Positions 55,540 through 64,000 of a stretch of DNA of 64,000 nt are shown here, in pieces (position 1 is the stretch's first letter; each line of letters begins with the position of its first letter). The DNA lies in assembly GCA_963667595.2 (NCBI GenBank), contig CAXXWD010000001.1, positions 930,001 through 994,000 on the forward strand, written 5' to 3'. The notes beneath the pieces are model-generated. The model had not been told where the DNA came from. It did no database searches and worked only from the letters and a program-made list of their open reading frames with translations. Made by a program: the position numbers and the translations under genes. Source of the stretch: JAHJQZ01 sp963667595 (lineage in GTDB: Bacteria > Pseudomonadota > Alphaproteobacteria > Rhizobiales > Devosiaceae).

Positions 55540-57483
55540 GTGAATGCCATGCAGCGAAATCGTAATTCCGCCCTGCTCAAGGCCGCGGGCTACGAGGACG
55601 CGCCTGCACTCGAACCCAATGCCACAGACGGACGGCTCCCGGCCGGCCGGGAGATCAGTCTTTCCTGGCTTGCCGGCGTCATCATGACCGGGCTGACCTC
55701 GGTTCTGCTCATGGGGGGCGGTCTATACGTCTCGTTTCAGGGACAGGACACTTTTTCAACCGCGGTCGACGCCCTGCCCGCCGAGTCCCGGCTTTCGACC
55801 GGGCAGACCTCGCTCATCGAGAAAACCAAGCGCGTCAAGCCGATCGCCTTGAGCCGGTCCGAGCTGGAAACGGTCGAAGCCTCCATCCGCGAGACTGTCG
55901 ACGGCCGGTCGATCGTTAGAAATCAGCCCTTTTCCCGTCTGAGGGCGACGCTGGCCACCTCAGCCACGTCGCTGACTGAATCCATTCCCCCCTACGACCC
56001 GGTGGCTCTGCTCGAATCCGCGCAATCGGCCGAGGCGACCGAGACCGCGCTGGTATCGACCGAAATCTACGGCGCCAATGTCGAAGGCGAACTGGAAGTG
56101 CGCAACACGCCGCTCTCGCTCGCCGACGTCCCGGGCAAGCGGCTGACGGACACGCGCGCCAAGGATTACGCCCGCCAGGCGATCATCGACCTTTTCGGCG
56201 AGACCAGCGACACCACCATCCTGTCCTACGCCTCCACGAACACCAATTTCCGCGACCTCGGCGTCGTCGGACAGGGCAATCTGCCGGGTGTCGTCGAAAA
56301 CATGACGATCGTGCCCAAGGCAACCGGCGAGGAAACCGAGGGGATCGGCCGCGCCGAACGCATCGTCACCATCAAGCAGGTCGAACCCTTGCGCGAGGTC
56401 CTGACGCGCAACGGGTTCACGCCGTCAATGATTTCGGCAATTTTGGCGACCCTGCACAACGTCTATCCGCGCACTGACCTGCCGACCGGCGCCCGTTTGC
56501 GGATCCTGTTCGGCCCCTCGCGGATTGTCGACACCGTCATCCCCTACCGTCTGAGCATCTATGTCAGCAACACCCATGTTGCCACGGTTGCCCTGACCGA
56601 TCGCGGGCGCTACGTGCTGGCCACCAAGCCGGCCGACATCGTATTTCCCGACGAGGACACCGAAGAAGTCAACGTCAACAACCTGCCGACCCTTTATCGC
56701 TCGATCTGGGAGACGGGGCGCAAGCACGGCCTGCCCGATGACGAAATCCAGCGGATCGTGTCGCTCTACGCCTACGATCTCGATCTTTCCAAACGTATCG
56801 AAGTTGGCGATTCCATCGAATTGCTGCAAACCGAACCGGACGAGGCCGGCAAGCAGGACCTGCTCTATGTCGGGCTGACCATCGCCAATACCAAACGCGA
56901 ATTCTTCCGGTTCCGCTCCGATGACGGCGCCATCGATTTCTTCGATGCCGATGGCCAGACCGGCAAGCGTTTCCTCAACCGCCGGCCGCTCAAGGGCGGC
57001 GGCGATCGCATCAGTTCGCGGTTCGGCTATCGCAAGCACCCGGTTTTCGGCACCTACAAACTGCATACCGGCGTCGATCTCACCGCCGCCTATGGCACGC
57101 CCATCTATGCCTCCGGCGACGGCGTCGTTGAAAAGGCGCAATGGGTGTCGGGCTACGGGCGCTTCGCTCTGCTCAAGCACGTCAATGGCTACGAAACCGC
57201 CTATGGCCACATGAGCCGGATCGCCGACGGCATCGAACCGGGCGTTCGCGTGCGTCAAGGCCAGGTCATCGGCTATGTCGGTTCGACCGGCGTCTCCACG
57301 GGCAATCACCTGCATTTCGAGATCCGCATCAACGGGCGTTTCGTCGATCCGCTTTCGGTCAAGCTGCCGCGCGCCAAATCGCTGCCGGCCAATGCCCAGC
57401 ACGAGTTCGAACAGACCATCGCCCAGATCCGCGATCTCATGTCCCGCGATCCCGCGCCCGTTACCGTGGCAAGCGCCAATTAA
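55540..57483 (+). CDS. M23-family murein endopeptidase (MepM-like)
   Basis: 647 residues. One membrane helix near 37-60 (LAGVIMTGLTSVLLMGGGLY), a long periplasmic linker region, then a LytM/M23 domain near the C-terminus: RKHPVFGTYKLHTGVDLTAA (zinc His/Asp), GYETAYGHMSRIADG and TGNHLHFEIRINGRFVDP (the last zinc His). It cuts peptidoglycan cross-links to allow wall growth. The GTG at 55540 has GGGGGAGAG 6 bp upstream and gives MNAMQRNRN; ATG 55549 is possible. It is divergent from the rRNA operon. Confidence 0.9.
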   Translation: MNAMQRNRNSALLKAAGYEDAPALEPNATDGRLPAGREISLSWLAGVIMTGLTSVLLMGGGLYVSFQGQDTFSTAVDALPAESRLSTGQTSLIEKTKRVKPIALSRSELETVEASIRETVDGRSIVRNQPFSRLRATLATSATSLTESIPPYDPVALLESAQSAEATETALVSTEIYGANVEGELEVRNTPLSLADVPGKRLTDTRAKDYARQAIIDLFGETSDTTILSYASTNTNFRDLGVVGQGNLPGVVENMTIVPKATGEETEGIGRAERIVTIKQVEPLREVLTRNGFTPSMISAILATLHNVYPRTDLPTGARLRILFGPSRIVDTVIPYRLSIYVSNTHVATVALTDRGRYVLATKPADIVFPDEDTEEVNVNNLPTLYRSIWETGRKHGLPDDEIQRIVSLYAYDLDLSKRIEVGDSIELLQTEPDEAGKQDLLYVGLTIANTKREFFRFRSDDGAIDFFDADGQTGKRFLNRRPLKGGGDRISSRFGYRKHPVFGTYKLHTGVDLTAAYGTPIYASGDGVVEKAQWVSGYGRFALLKHVNGYETAYGHMSRIADGIEPGVRVRQGQVIGYVGSTGVSTGNHLHFEIRINGRFVDPLSVKLPRAKSLPANAQHEFEQTIAQIRDLMSRDPAPVTVASAN

Positions 57484-57562
57484 GGGTCCGGTCCCTGTCC
57501 ATCAGGCTTACCGTTCCGTCACGCTCGCCGACTCCCCTGGGTAATCCCGATCGCGCGCCCGC

Positions 57563-57913
57563 TCACGCGCTCCATACCGCCAGGACGTTTCCCCCCGGTT
57601 CGCGGAAGCGAAAGCGTCGTCCGCCGGGAAACGAGACGATCGGCCCAACGATTTCGCCACCTGCAGCGATTACCTGTTCTTGCGCCGCTTCGAGATCGTC
57701 GGCCTTGAGAACGACAAGCACCGATCTGGACGAATCCGATCCATCGGAACCGTTTTCGCCGCTAAAGCCGCCATTCATCCCGGCGCCTTCGAAACTGGCA
57801 TAGTCCGCGCCATAATCGACAAAAGACCAACCGAAGGCCTTTGCGAAGAACGTCTTGGTCTCCGGCAGTGCCGCGGTATGGAATTCGATATAGTCAATCT
57901 TGAGGGGGGACAC
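57563..57913 (-). CDS. VOC-family protein (glyoxalase/dioxygenase-like)
   Basis: 116 residues. KIDYIEFHTAALPETKTFFAKAFGW begins the first beta-alpha-beta-beta-beta unit (positions given by the motif IEFHTAALPETKTFF) and FREPGGNVLAVW ends the second. Metal-binding His/Glu are at the usual places. Start is GTG 57913 with AAGGAG 7 bp upstream. Substrate unknown. Confidence 0.85.
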   Translation of the reverse strand: MSPLKIDYIEFHTAALPETKTFFAKAFGWSFVDYGADYASFEGAGMNGGFSGENGSDGSDSSRSVLVVLKADDLEAAQEQVIAAGGEIVGPIVSFPGGRRFRFREPGGNVLAVWSA

Positions 57914-58128
57914 GACGGCGCTCCTTTGCGTGATGTTCTTGTTTTGTTCTAGCTCATTTCCGTTCGATCCGCAAGCCCTCGACAATCGGGCACGGACCGC
58001 CTTTTCGTCCGCACGCGCCCTGTTGGCCCCATTTGTTCAACACCTTGTTAGCCACGAGGAGAAGTCTTCACCCCACTTATATCGATTTAAAGTACAATTT
58101 TCGCGTTGATATACTCAACGAGGGCGCA

Positions 58129-59736
58129 ATGGATTTCTATAGATTCATTTTAAAACTCAGACAATATCCGCGAGCAACCCTTGCCGGCCTGTTCGCCCTG
58201 TTCTTCATTATCGCGGCGATCGGTCTTGTCGTGTTCGGTTTTGCTGTGGCGCAACATGACGTCGATGAGCGTCTTCGAACCGAAGTCGCCAGCCTCAACA
58301 AGTTTTCTGCCGAACTCATCCAGACAATCGAGTCCTTGCGGGCGCGGCCCGTTGACGAGGCCTGCTCGCCCGCCTTCCTCAGCTGGCTGCGGCGTATCGC
58401 TTTTTTACCGGACGGCGTGCACGAGATCATCTATCAGGAAAATGGACAGATGCTGTGCTCGGTCGGTGCCGGCCGCCTTGATAAGCCCGTTCCGCTCGAC
58501 AAACCGGACTTTCCGGTTTCCATCGACGGGAGCGGTGCCATCTGGCTCGACCGCGATCTCGGGGCCTTCAACCTTCCCGGCGTCGTTGGTACTTACCTAG
58601 GTCTGGGGAATTTCATTCTGGTCCTGCCGCCGATCGAACCGGTTACCTCTATTCCCGACTGGATGCCCTATGAAATCGTCAACCGGTCCGCCGACGGTTC
58701 GGTCTGGCACCGTCGCGGCGCCCCGGCGCTTTATAGCTCCGTCACCGGTGCCCTGGATGCCGTATCCTGGCGCATGTCCTATCCGGCCGGGTTCTCGGCC
58801 TGGGGGTGCAACACGCCACAGACCACCTGCATCGCCATTGTCGAGCCGATCAGGCAGCTTGTAATGCGCTCGGCTCCCAGGATTGTCCTGGGTTTGGGGT
58901 TCGCAGCCTTCCTCGCCGGCATGGCGACTCAGCTGGTTTTTCGCGTTCTTAAAAAGGAATGGTCATTTTCATCGCGTTTCAGGCGCTGTCTGTCTATTGA
59001 GACGATCAAGTGTCACTACCAGCCGCTGCTCAACGTGCACACCAACACTTATTGGGGCGTGGAAGTGCTGGCGCGTTGGCAGGACGATGACGGCACGCTG
59101 GTTTTTCCCGACGCATTCCTGTCCATTGTCGAGCAATGGCACCTCGAACGACAGTTCACCCGCTATGTCGTCGATCGCGCCTATGAGGAACTTTCCGGGC
59201 TGAACGCAGGCCCCGAACCGCTTGTGGTGCATTTCAATATCTTTCCCGGCGATTTCGATCCGGACTGGATGCTGGATCTGTTCGAGGATTTCCTGGCCGA
59301 CAGCGCTCGTTTCACCGTGGTGATCGAACTCATCGAAAGCGATGCACTGCCGATCGAGCGGACGCGCGATGCCATTGCCCGGTTGAAACAGGTTGGCATT
59401 CTTACCTTCATCGACGATTTCGGCGAAGGCTATTCGTCCATCGGCTATCTCGCCGAACTCGACACCTTCGGCGTCAAGCTCGACCGCTGTTTCGGCCAGG
59501 CGCCGGAAGGATCGCTGATGGACGCCATGCTGACCAGCGCCATCGAAATGGTGAGCAAAACCGGTCAGGTCGTGGTCGTGGAAGGGGTCGAAACCGCCGC
59601 GCGCCTGGCCTCGCTGCGCGCCAACAAGGCGGTTGGCGTGGCGCAGGGCTATTTTATCGCCCGTCCGGCAAACATCACCACGCTTGCGGTGCTGCTCGAC
59701 CACGAGGCCAGCCAGACGACGCCGGCCGCCGCCTGA
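58129..59736 (+). CDS. Cyclic-di-GMP phosphodiesterase, CSS-motif sensor plus EAL domain
   Basis: 535 residues. Membrane helix about 20-45, a periplasmic domain with ACSPAFLSWLRRIAF (CSS-like motif) and a second Cys in QMLCSVGAG, a helix about 255-275, then an EAL domain (from about 290). The EAL signature is EVLARW; the metal and catalytic residues HFNIFPGDF (Asn), ELIES (Glu), FIDDFGEGYSS (two Asp), VKLDR (Lys) and VVEGVE (Glu) are kept, so it should be active. In CSS-EAL enzymes the periplasmic cysteines respond to redox state. ATG 58129 has GAGGG upstream. Confidence 0.9.
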   Translation: MDFYRFILKLRQYPRATLAGLFALFFIIAAIGLVVFGFAVAQHDVDERLRTEVASLNKFSAELIQTIESLRARPVDEACSPAFLSWLRRIAFLPDGVHEIIYQENGQMLCSVGAGRLDKPVPLDKPDFPVSIDGSGAIWLDRDLGAFNLPGVVGTYLGLGNFILVLPPIEPVTSIPDWMPYEIVNRSADGSVWHRRGAPALYSSVTGALDAVSWRMSYPAGFSAWGCNTPQTTCIAIVEPIRQLVMRSAPRIVLGLGFAAFLAGMATQLVFRVLKKEWSFSSRFRRCLSIETIKCHYQPLLNVHTNTYWGVEVLARWQDDDGTLVFPDAFLSIVEQWHLERQFTRYVVDRAYEELSGLNAGPEPLVVHFNIFPGDFDPDWMLDLFEDFLADSARFTVVIELIESDALPIERTRDAIARLKQVGILTFIDDFGEGYSSIGYLAELDTFGVKLDRCFGQAPEGSLMDAMLTSAIEMVSKTGQVVVVEGVETAARLASLRANKAVGVAQGYFIARPANITTLAVLLDHEASQTTPAAA

Positions 59737-59896
59737 TCGCCTCTTCGTTTCCGCCACGCCCACAAAACTGAAAGACCTGTTCCGGTCCGTGCTTCCAACA
59801 CGGCATCTTGCCGCGATTTTCGTTGGCACATGGCGGGTCGATTCTTCATACCTTTATGCGCCCAGGCGCCACATGAGGTTGAAATGACCGATCATT

Positions 59897-59920
59897 TGTT
59901 TAATACTCGAACTGTTTAAT
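59897..59920. promoter_or_regulatory. Direct repeat upstream of the fusion gene
   Basis: TGTTTAAT occurs twice, 16 bp apart (59897-59904 and 59913-59920), between the EAL gene and the fusion gene in an AT-rich stretch. It may be part of the promoter or an operator for the downstream MarR regulator, but nothing confirms that. Confidence 0.35.
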
Positions 59921-59941
59921 TCACGAACAATGGGGATCGCC

Positions 59942-62212
59942 ATGGCGCGGGACTGGGACGTCATCATCATCGGCTCGGGAATGGGCGGGCTCTCGAGTGC
60001 CGCGCTTCTGGCCCGCACCGGGGCCAAGCGGGTTCTCGTTCTTGAAAAACACAGCGAGCCGGGCGGGTTCACCCATGCCTTTCGTCGCGATGGCGCATCC
60101 TGGGATGTCGGGTTGCACTATGTTGGCGGTCTCGAAAAAGGAAACATGGAACGAAAACTGTTCGATTTCATCACCGGCGGCGCGCTGGACTGGAACCGGA
60201 TGCCCTATGAGTTCGAACGTTTCGTTTATCCCGGCTTCAGCTTCTCCGTGCCGTCCGATCAGGAGCAATACCGGAAACGCCTGATCGCGCGCTATCCCGA
60301 CGAAGCCGCCGCGATCACGGCCTATTTCCGCGACATCGACTGGGCGGCGCGCTGGCACATTTCGCGCATGCGCGAACAGATGATGCCCCCTTTCATCGCC
60401 TGGGCGATGTCCTTGCGCCGGCGTCTTGGCATGGCCAGGGCGACCCAGACGACAGGAGCCTATCTCGACAGGCACTTCCGTTCCGACGAACTCAAGGCGC
60501 TGCTGGCGTCGCAATGGGGCGATTACGGCGTACCCCCGCATGAAAGCGCCTTTGTCCTGCACGCGCTCGTCGTCGGATCCTATTTCGCCGGCGCATGGTT
60601 TCCCGCCGGCGGAGCCGGACGCATTGCCCGTGCTGTCGAAGCGGTGATCGAAGCGCAGGACGGCGCGATACGGGTCGACCAGGACGTCGTCGAAATCGTC
60701 ATTGAAAACGGCCGGGCCGTGGGCGTCCGGGCGATCGACCGTCATCGCGCCGAACCGCAGGAAACCATCTATCGCGCGCCCGTCATCATCTCCGATGCCG
60801 GCGCGCCCGTGACTTTCTTGCGTCTTTTACCGACTAATGGAGAAATCGGCGCCAAGACCGCCGCTATCCGCGCCCGGATCGCGGCCCTGTCGACCGGCGT
60901 ATCGGCCGTATCCCTTTATGTCCGTCTGGCGCACCCGCTCACGGCCCTCGGCGTCAAGGGTGAAAACTACTGGATCAACACCTCCCTGACACAGGACAAT
61001 CTCCAGCAGAACACCACCGCCACGCTGAACGGCGAACCGATGAGCGCCTTTTTATCCTTTCCCTCGACCAAGTCCGGGGAAGACCGTTTTTATACCGCCG
61101 AGATCATCACCATGCTCGATCCGGACGGTTTCGCCGCCTGGCAGGGCACCGAATCCGGCCGGCGCGGCACCGATTACGATGCCCTCAAGACGCGCATTTC
61201 GGAGGGTCTTTTGCGGCTGGCCGATCTCGCCGTGCCCGGGTTTTCCCGCGAGGTCGTTTATAAGGAACTGTCGACGCCTCTTTCCATCGAGCATTTCACC
61301 TCCCATCCCATGGGCCGGTTCTACGGCCTCGCCGGCACCCCCGAGCGCTACCGTGCCGAACCTTTGACTGCCCTGACCCCCATCCCCGGTCTGTTTCTGA
61401 CCGGCTCGGACATGTCGAGCCTCGGCATTGTCGGAGCCATGATCGGCGGCATGGCAACGGCCGGCCGCGTTCTCGGCGGCATGGGCGTCATGCCCATTTT
61501 GAAACAGATCGACAATCCGGAATCGATCGCGCTCACATCGACCGGCGGCGACGCCCATCCGGACAGGATCCACATCACGCTTCGAAACAAGACCGCCCTG
61601 ACGCCGCGCGTCTGGCGTCTCGACTATGATTGCGATCGCGCTGTGCCCGCGGCGCCCGGCCAGTACGGCAAGCTCGAGATCGCGCCCTACGAATGGCGCG
61701 CCTATTCAATCGCCGACCTTTGCGACAAGCGCCTGACCCTTTTGATCAGCAACCGCACCGGCGGCGATGGTTCGCACTATGCCGATACCGTCCAGCCCGG
61801 CACGTCGAGCCTGTTCGAAATGCCGCTCGGCGCCTACCGGCTTGTCGAGAACACCCATCGCAAGGTGTTCGTCGCCACGGGAACCGGGCTCGCGCCCTTT
61901 TTGCCGATGTTTCGCGATCTTGCCAGAAAGAACCGTCTTGAAATGGCCGAACTCTATTTCGGCTGCCCTACGCCAAACGACGATATCACCGGCGCTTTTG
62001 CCGAAATACTGCCCCGAACCATTCGCTGTTTCAGTCGCGCAAGAACCGAAGCGCCCGATTGCTCCGGTCGCGTCACCAAGGCCCTGGCCGCACTCGCTTT
62101 CGATCCGGACAATACCGATTTCTACATCTGCGGCGCGGCTGCTATGGTTGCCGAAAGCCGGTCGATTCTGGAAAAGGCCGGTGCGCGCACCATTCTGACC
62201 GAACCTTACTGA
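59942..62212 (+). CDS. Retinol-saturase/carotenoid-desaturase-like flavoprotein fused to an FNR-type reductase
   Basis: 756 residues in one frame. Residues 1 to about 510 are a CrtI/RetSat-like FAD oxidoreductase: DVIIIGSGMGGLSSAALLA (FAD loop), EKHSEPGGFTHAFRRDG and VGLHYVGG (typical RetSat/CRTISO), and LTGSDMSSLGIVGAMIGG near the end. Residues about 530-756 are a ferredoxin-NADP+-reductase-like module: RAYSIAD (flavin), ISNRTGGDGSHY, VFVATGTGLAPFLPMF (NAD(P)H) and FYICGAAAMV. Such a fusion could feed electrons from NAD(P)H into reduction of a polyene double bond. ATG 59942 has GGGGA upstream; an ATG at 59930 adds 4 residues. Domain calls are firm, the combined activity is inferred. Confidence 0.8.
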   Translation: MARDWDVIIIGSGMGGLSSAALLARTGAKRVLVLEKHSEPGGFTHAFRRDGASWDVGLHYVGGLEKGNMERKLFDFITGGALDWNRMPYEFERFVYPGFSFSVPSDQEQYRKRLIARYPDEAAAITAYFRDIDWAARWHISRMREQMMPPFIAWAMSLRRRLGMARATQTTGAYLDRHFRSDELKALLASQWGDYGVPPHESAFVLHALVVGSYFAGAWFPAGGAGRIARAVEAVIEAQDGAIRVDQDVVEIVIENGRAVGVRAIDRHRAEPQETIYRAPVIISDAGAPVTFLRLLPTNGEIGAKTAAIRARIAALSTGVSAVSLYVRLAHPLTALGVKGENYWINTSLTQDNLQQNTTATLNGEPMSAFLSFPSTKSGEDRFYTAEIITMLDPDGFAAWQGTESGRRGTDYDALKTRISEGLLRLADLAVPGFSREVVYKELSTPLSIEHFTSHPMGRFYGLAGTPERYRAEPLTALTPIPGLFLTGSDMSSLGIVGAMIGGMATAGRVLGGMGVMPILKQIDNPESIALTSTGGDAHPDRIHITLRNKTALTPRVWRLDYDCDRAVPAAPGQYGKLEIAPYEWRAYSIADLCDKRLTLLISNRTGGDGSHYADTVQPGTSSLFEMPLGAYRLVENTHRKVFVATGTGLAPFLPMFRDLARKNRLEMAELYFGCPTPNDDITGAFAEILPRTIRCFSRARTEAPDCSGRVTKALAALAFDPDNTDFYICGAAAMVAESRSILEKAGARTILTEPY

Positions 62213-62232
62213 CACAAGCCTTTAGGCGCACC

Positions 62233-62739
62233 ATGACCAAATCCTGGTTCATCGAAACCGAAGTCTTCATGCTGCATGAGATCGTCGCGCTGCTCGATGG
62301 TCTGGCGCGCAAACGCGTCCTCGGGCCGCGCGGCCTGTCCTACTCCGAATTTCTCATTGCGATGACCGCGGGCGAACTCGACGCCCCGACCCAGAGCGAC
62401 GTGGGCGCGATGCTCGACATGAGTAAATCGCTCATCTCCCAGCGGGTGGCCGGACTTGTCGAAAAGGACATCCTCAGCCAGCGCCGCGATCCCACCAATC
62501 GCCGCCGGGTTCGGCTGAGCTTGACCGAAAATGGCACCAGGATCATGGGGGAGATCTATGCCGAACTTGCCGCAAACGCCGGCCAGCTTTTCGATATCCT
62601 CGGCTCCGACCGACCCGAGTTCCGCAAATCCCTCGTTCGCCTGATCGGCGCCCTTGCGGTCCAGGCCGAACGGGAGGGCGCACATGCCGGCGCACATCCA
62701 TTCCTCAAAACGTCCGAACAGGGCAGCGGGCGAAAGTAA
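62233..62739 (+). CDS. MarR-family transcriptional regulator
   Basis: 168 residues. Winged HTH: TQSDVGAMLDMSKSLISQRV and KDILSQRRDPTNRRRVRLSL (recognition helix and wing). It lies 20 bp after the fusion gene and is probably co-transcribed, so it likely regulates that gene. ATG 62233 fits family length; the longer upstream frame overlaps the fusion gene. Confidence 0.88.
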   Translation: MTKSWFIETEVFMLHEIVALLDGLARKRVLGPRGLSYSEFLIAMTAGELDAPTQSDVGAMLDMSKSLISQRVAGLVEKDILSQRRDPTNRRRVRLSLTENGTRIMGEIYAELAANAGQLFDILGSDRPEFRKSLVRLIGALAVQAEREGAHAGAHPFLKTSEQGSGRK

Positions 62740-62832
62740 AGATTCGCTTCTGGAATCGGGATGGGGCGTTGTGTTTCAATCAAGCCGCCCGATGTTTCAG
62801 CGCCCCCATACGGGTCGCCAGACCCGCGCCCG

Positions 62833-63762
62833 TTACGGATCGAACGCGGCGATGCCGTGCGCATCAAGACAGGCCGCAACCTCGTCCGGGGCCATCAAAA
62901 AGGTTTGCTCAACACTCTGGCGATCCCCGTTCAGCACGAGACAATAGGCATGTCGGCCATTTTGTTCCGGCGAGACGAGTGAAAACGATCGCAACCGCGC
63001 ATAGGGCACGAATGTCAGCCTTGTTATGTAGGACGGATGCAGAAACCGCCGCACCGCCTCACCGCGATCGATAATGATCAGCTCGTCGCGCGCATCGATT
63101 GCCAGCACTCCGGTCGACAGTCCGTAATGATGGCTGTCGCCCCGGCACAACCTGTCGCGCGGTTCGAAATGCAGCGGCATGAGCGGACGACGCATGCGCG
63201 TGCGCAACTGGGCCAGCATGCTTTTATAGAAATGGTCGGTGATCGTTACCGAAACCCCGGCGATTTCTACAACCGGATGCTCGACGACATGCGTCATTCG
63301 ATCCCGGATATAATCGATCACCTTGTTGACCTGATCGATCGAGACCGCGCTGAAATCGACATCGATTGACTGTCCGCCCTTGAGCAGGATCGAAAAACTG
63401 GCAACCATCAGATTGATGGTGGTCCTGAGGGCGACGATTTCGTCCCAGGGGACGCTACGCGTCATGACAAAGCCGTCGGCCGGTTCGAGAAAGCTGATTC
63501 TTTCGTCATGGACGGCAATCACCATCCGATAGAGATCCATGCCCGGCCGCACATCGACGCGCTCGGCCTGGATCGGAACCTTCAAAAGACAATTCGCGTC
63601 AATATGGTTGCCATAAACGCCACGGAATCGCGGCGGCATGTCCTTGGCCGAACGGATCTTCTCGATCCACGGTCCAAAGGCATCGTATTCCTTGCGGTCC
63701 TCGGGGCTTGCCTGCCAGTACCAGTCGGCCTGTTCGGGCTTTTGCCTCCCCCATGCGCACAT
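62833..63762 (-). CDS. Hypothetical protein, unrecognised
   Basis: 309 residues from ATG 63762 (GGAGAATAACG upstream), giving MCAWGRQKPEQADWYW. It is soluble-looking, without a signal peptide or membrane segment. It has RGVYGNHIDANCLLKVPIQA near residue 50 and a central all-beta or mixed region (ISFLEPADGFVMTRSVPWDE, DVDFSAVSID). A second half has HYGLSTGVLAIDARDELIII. I recognise no family. It is convergent with the MarR gene. Confidence 0.65.
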   Translation of the reverse strand: MCAWGRQKPEQADWYWQASPEDRKEYDAFGPWIEKIRSAKDMPPRFRGVYGNHIDANCLLKVPIQAERVDVRPGMDLYRMVIAVHDERISFLEPADGFVMTRSVPWDEIVALRTTINLMVASFSILLKGGQSIDVDFSAVSIDQVNKVIDYIRDRMTHVVEHPVVEIAGVSVTITDHFYKSMLAQLRTRMRRPLMPLHFEPRDRLCRGDSHHYGLSTGVLAIDARDELIIIDRGEAVRRFLHPSYITRLTFVPYARLRSFSLVSPEQNGRHAYCLVLNGDRQSVEQTFLMAPDEVAACLDAHGIAAFDP

Positions 63763-63966
63763 CGTTATTCTCCACGCTTCCGATGCAACAAGTGGGCGTT
63801 TCGGAGCACACGCGAACCAGACGGGGCTCGGCCTCTGCCAAGCGCAATATAACAGAATTCCGCTCCGGTTTCCGCTTCCCGTGGCAATCTTTCCCGTTGC
63901 ATTTTGCGTCGGGTCGGACGCAAGGTCCGGCCCTAGTCCTTTCGACGACACCCGGAACACTCTCAA

Positions 63967-64000
63967 ATGCCGTCCAGTGCCACCGCCAGGGGCATCCTTT
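63967..64000 (+). CDS. Possible start of a further gene, cut by the window end
   Basis: ATG 63967 opens MPSSATARGIL and continues past the window. The RGIL after a short Ser/Thr lead resembles the N-terminus of some membrane transporters, but 11 residues are too few to identify anything. Confidence 0.25.
   Translation, partial: MPSSATARGIL

Overview
High-GC alphaproteobacterial chromosome, most likely Hyphomicrobiales (Rhizobiales), possibly near Devosia/Pelagibacterium. The family assignment is an inference from gene content, the rRNA operon layout 16S-Ile-Ala-23S-5S, a Fur/Mur-like operator and several copies of the GCATCGGGCGAAAA-type intergenic repeats common in that order. Most of the window is ordinary chromosome. 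It carries one intact insertion sequence, one frameshifted gene and no prophage, plasmid or CRISPR array.

Layout. 1-8 kb: the end of gltD, an SGNH-hydrolase-like protein, galE and galU (UDP-sugar supply), a secreted beta-barrel protein and a MotA/MotB stator pair of the PomA/PomB type. 8-14.2 kb: an acetyltransferase-like protein, a block of repeats interrupted by an IS481-family element, and a large chemoreceptor bounded by 26-bp inverted repeats. 14.2-18.2 kb: NfeD/SPFH membrane pair, ferrochelatase and a putative heavy-metal (manganese) exporter behind tandem palindromes. 18.7-25.2 kb: an epimerase-like protein, a divergent CueR/CopA copper pair, ArsC plus aquaporin (arsenic) and a Gfo/Idh/MocA dehydrogenase. 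25.5-30 kb: an orphan LuxR-type response regulator and a complete TRAP transporter (DctQ, DctM, convergent DctP). 30.3-33.1 kb: 3-hydroxybutyrate dehydrogenase-like SDR, PfkB sugar kinase and a frameshifted PAS protein. 33.4-38.7 kb: nadA-hemN-nadB on one strand and a divergent LysR regulator. 38.8-42.6 kb: a periplasmic 5'-nucleotidase with an upstream Pho box, and divergent efp/epmA. 42.6-49.2 kb: two acylphosphatase paralogues, a UxaA/FucU/FAH sugar-acid cluster, GNAT, OhrR/Ohr peroxide defence and a LprI-like secreted protein. 49.5-55.3 kb: a complete rRNA operon on the minus strand behind three tandem promoters. 55.5-64 kb: M23 endopeptidase, VOC protein, CSS-EAL phosphodiesterase, an unusual retinol-saturase-like/ferredoxin-reductase fusion with a MarR regulator, an unrecognised protein and the first codons of another gene.

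The most interesting items are the desaturase/saturase-FNR fusion (59942-62212); the nested repeats around the IS481 insertion and the chemoreceptor; repeat elements that supply the stop codon of galU and the C-terminal tail of the acetyltransferase-like gene; a candidate ATT start codon; and several legible operators (Pho box, CueR dyad, Fur/Mur-like palindromes, OhrR site). I did not find a clearly new multi-gene defence or mobile system.
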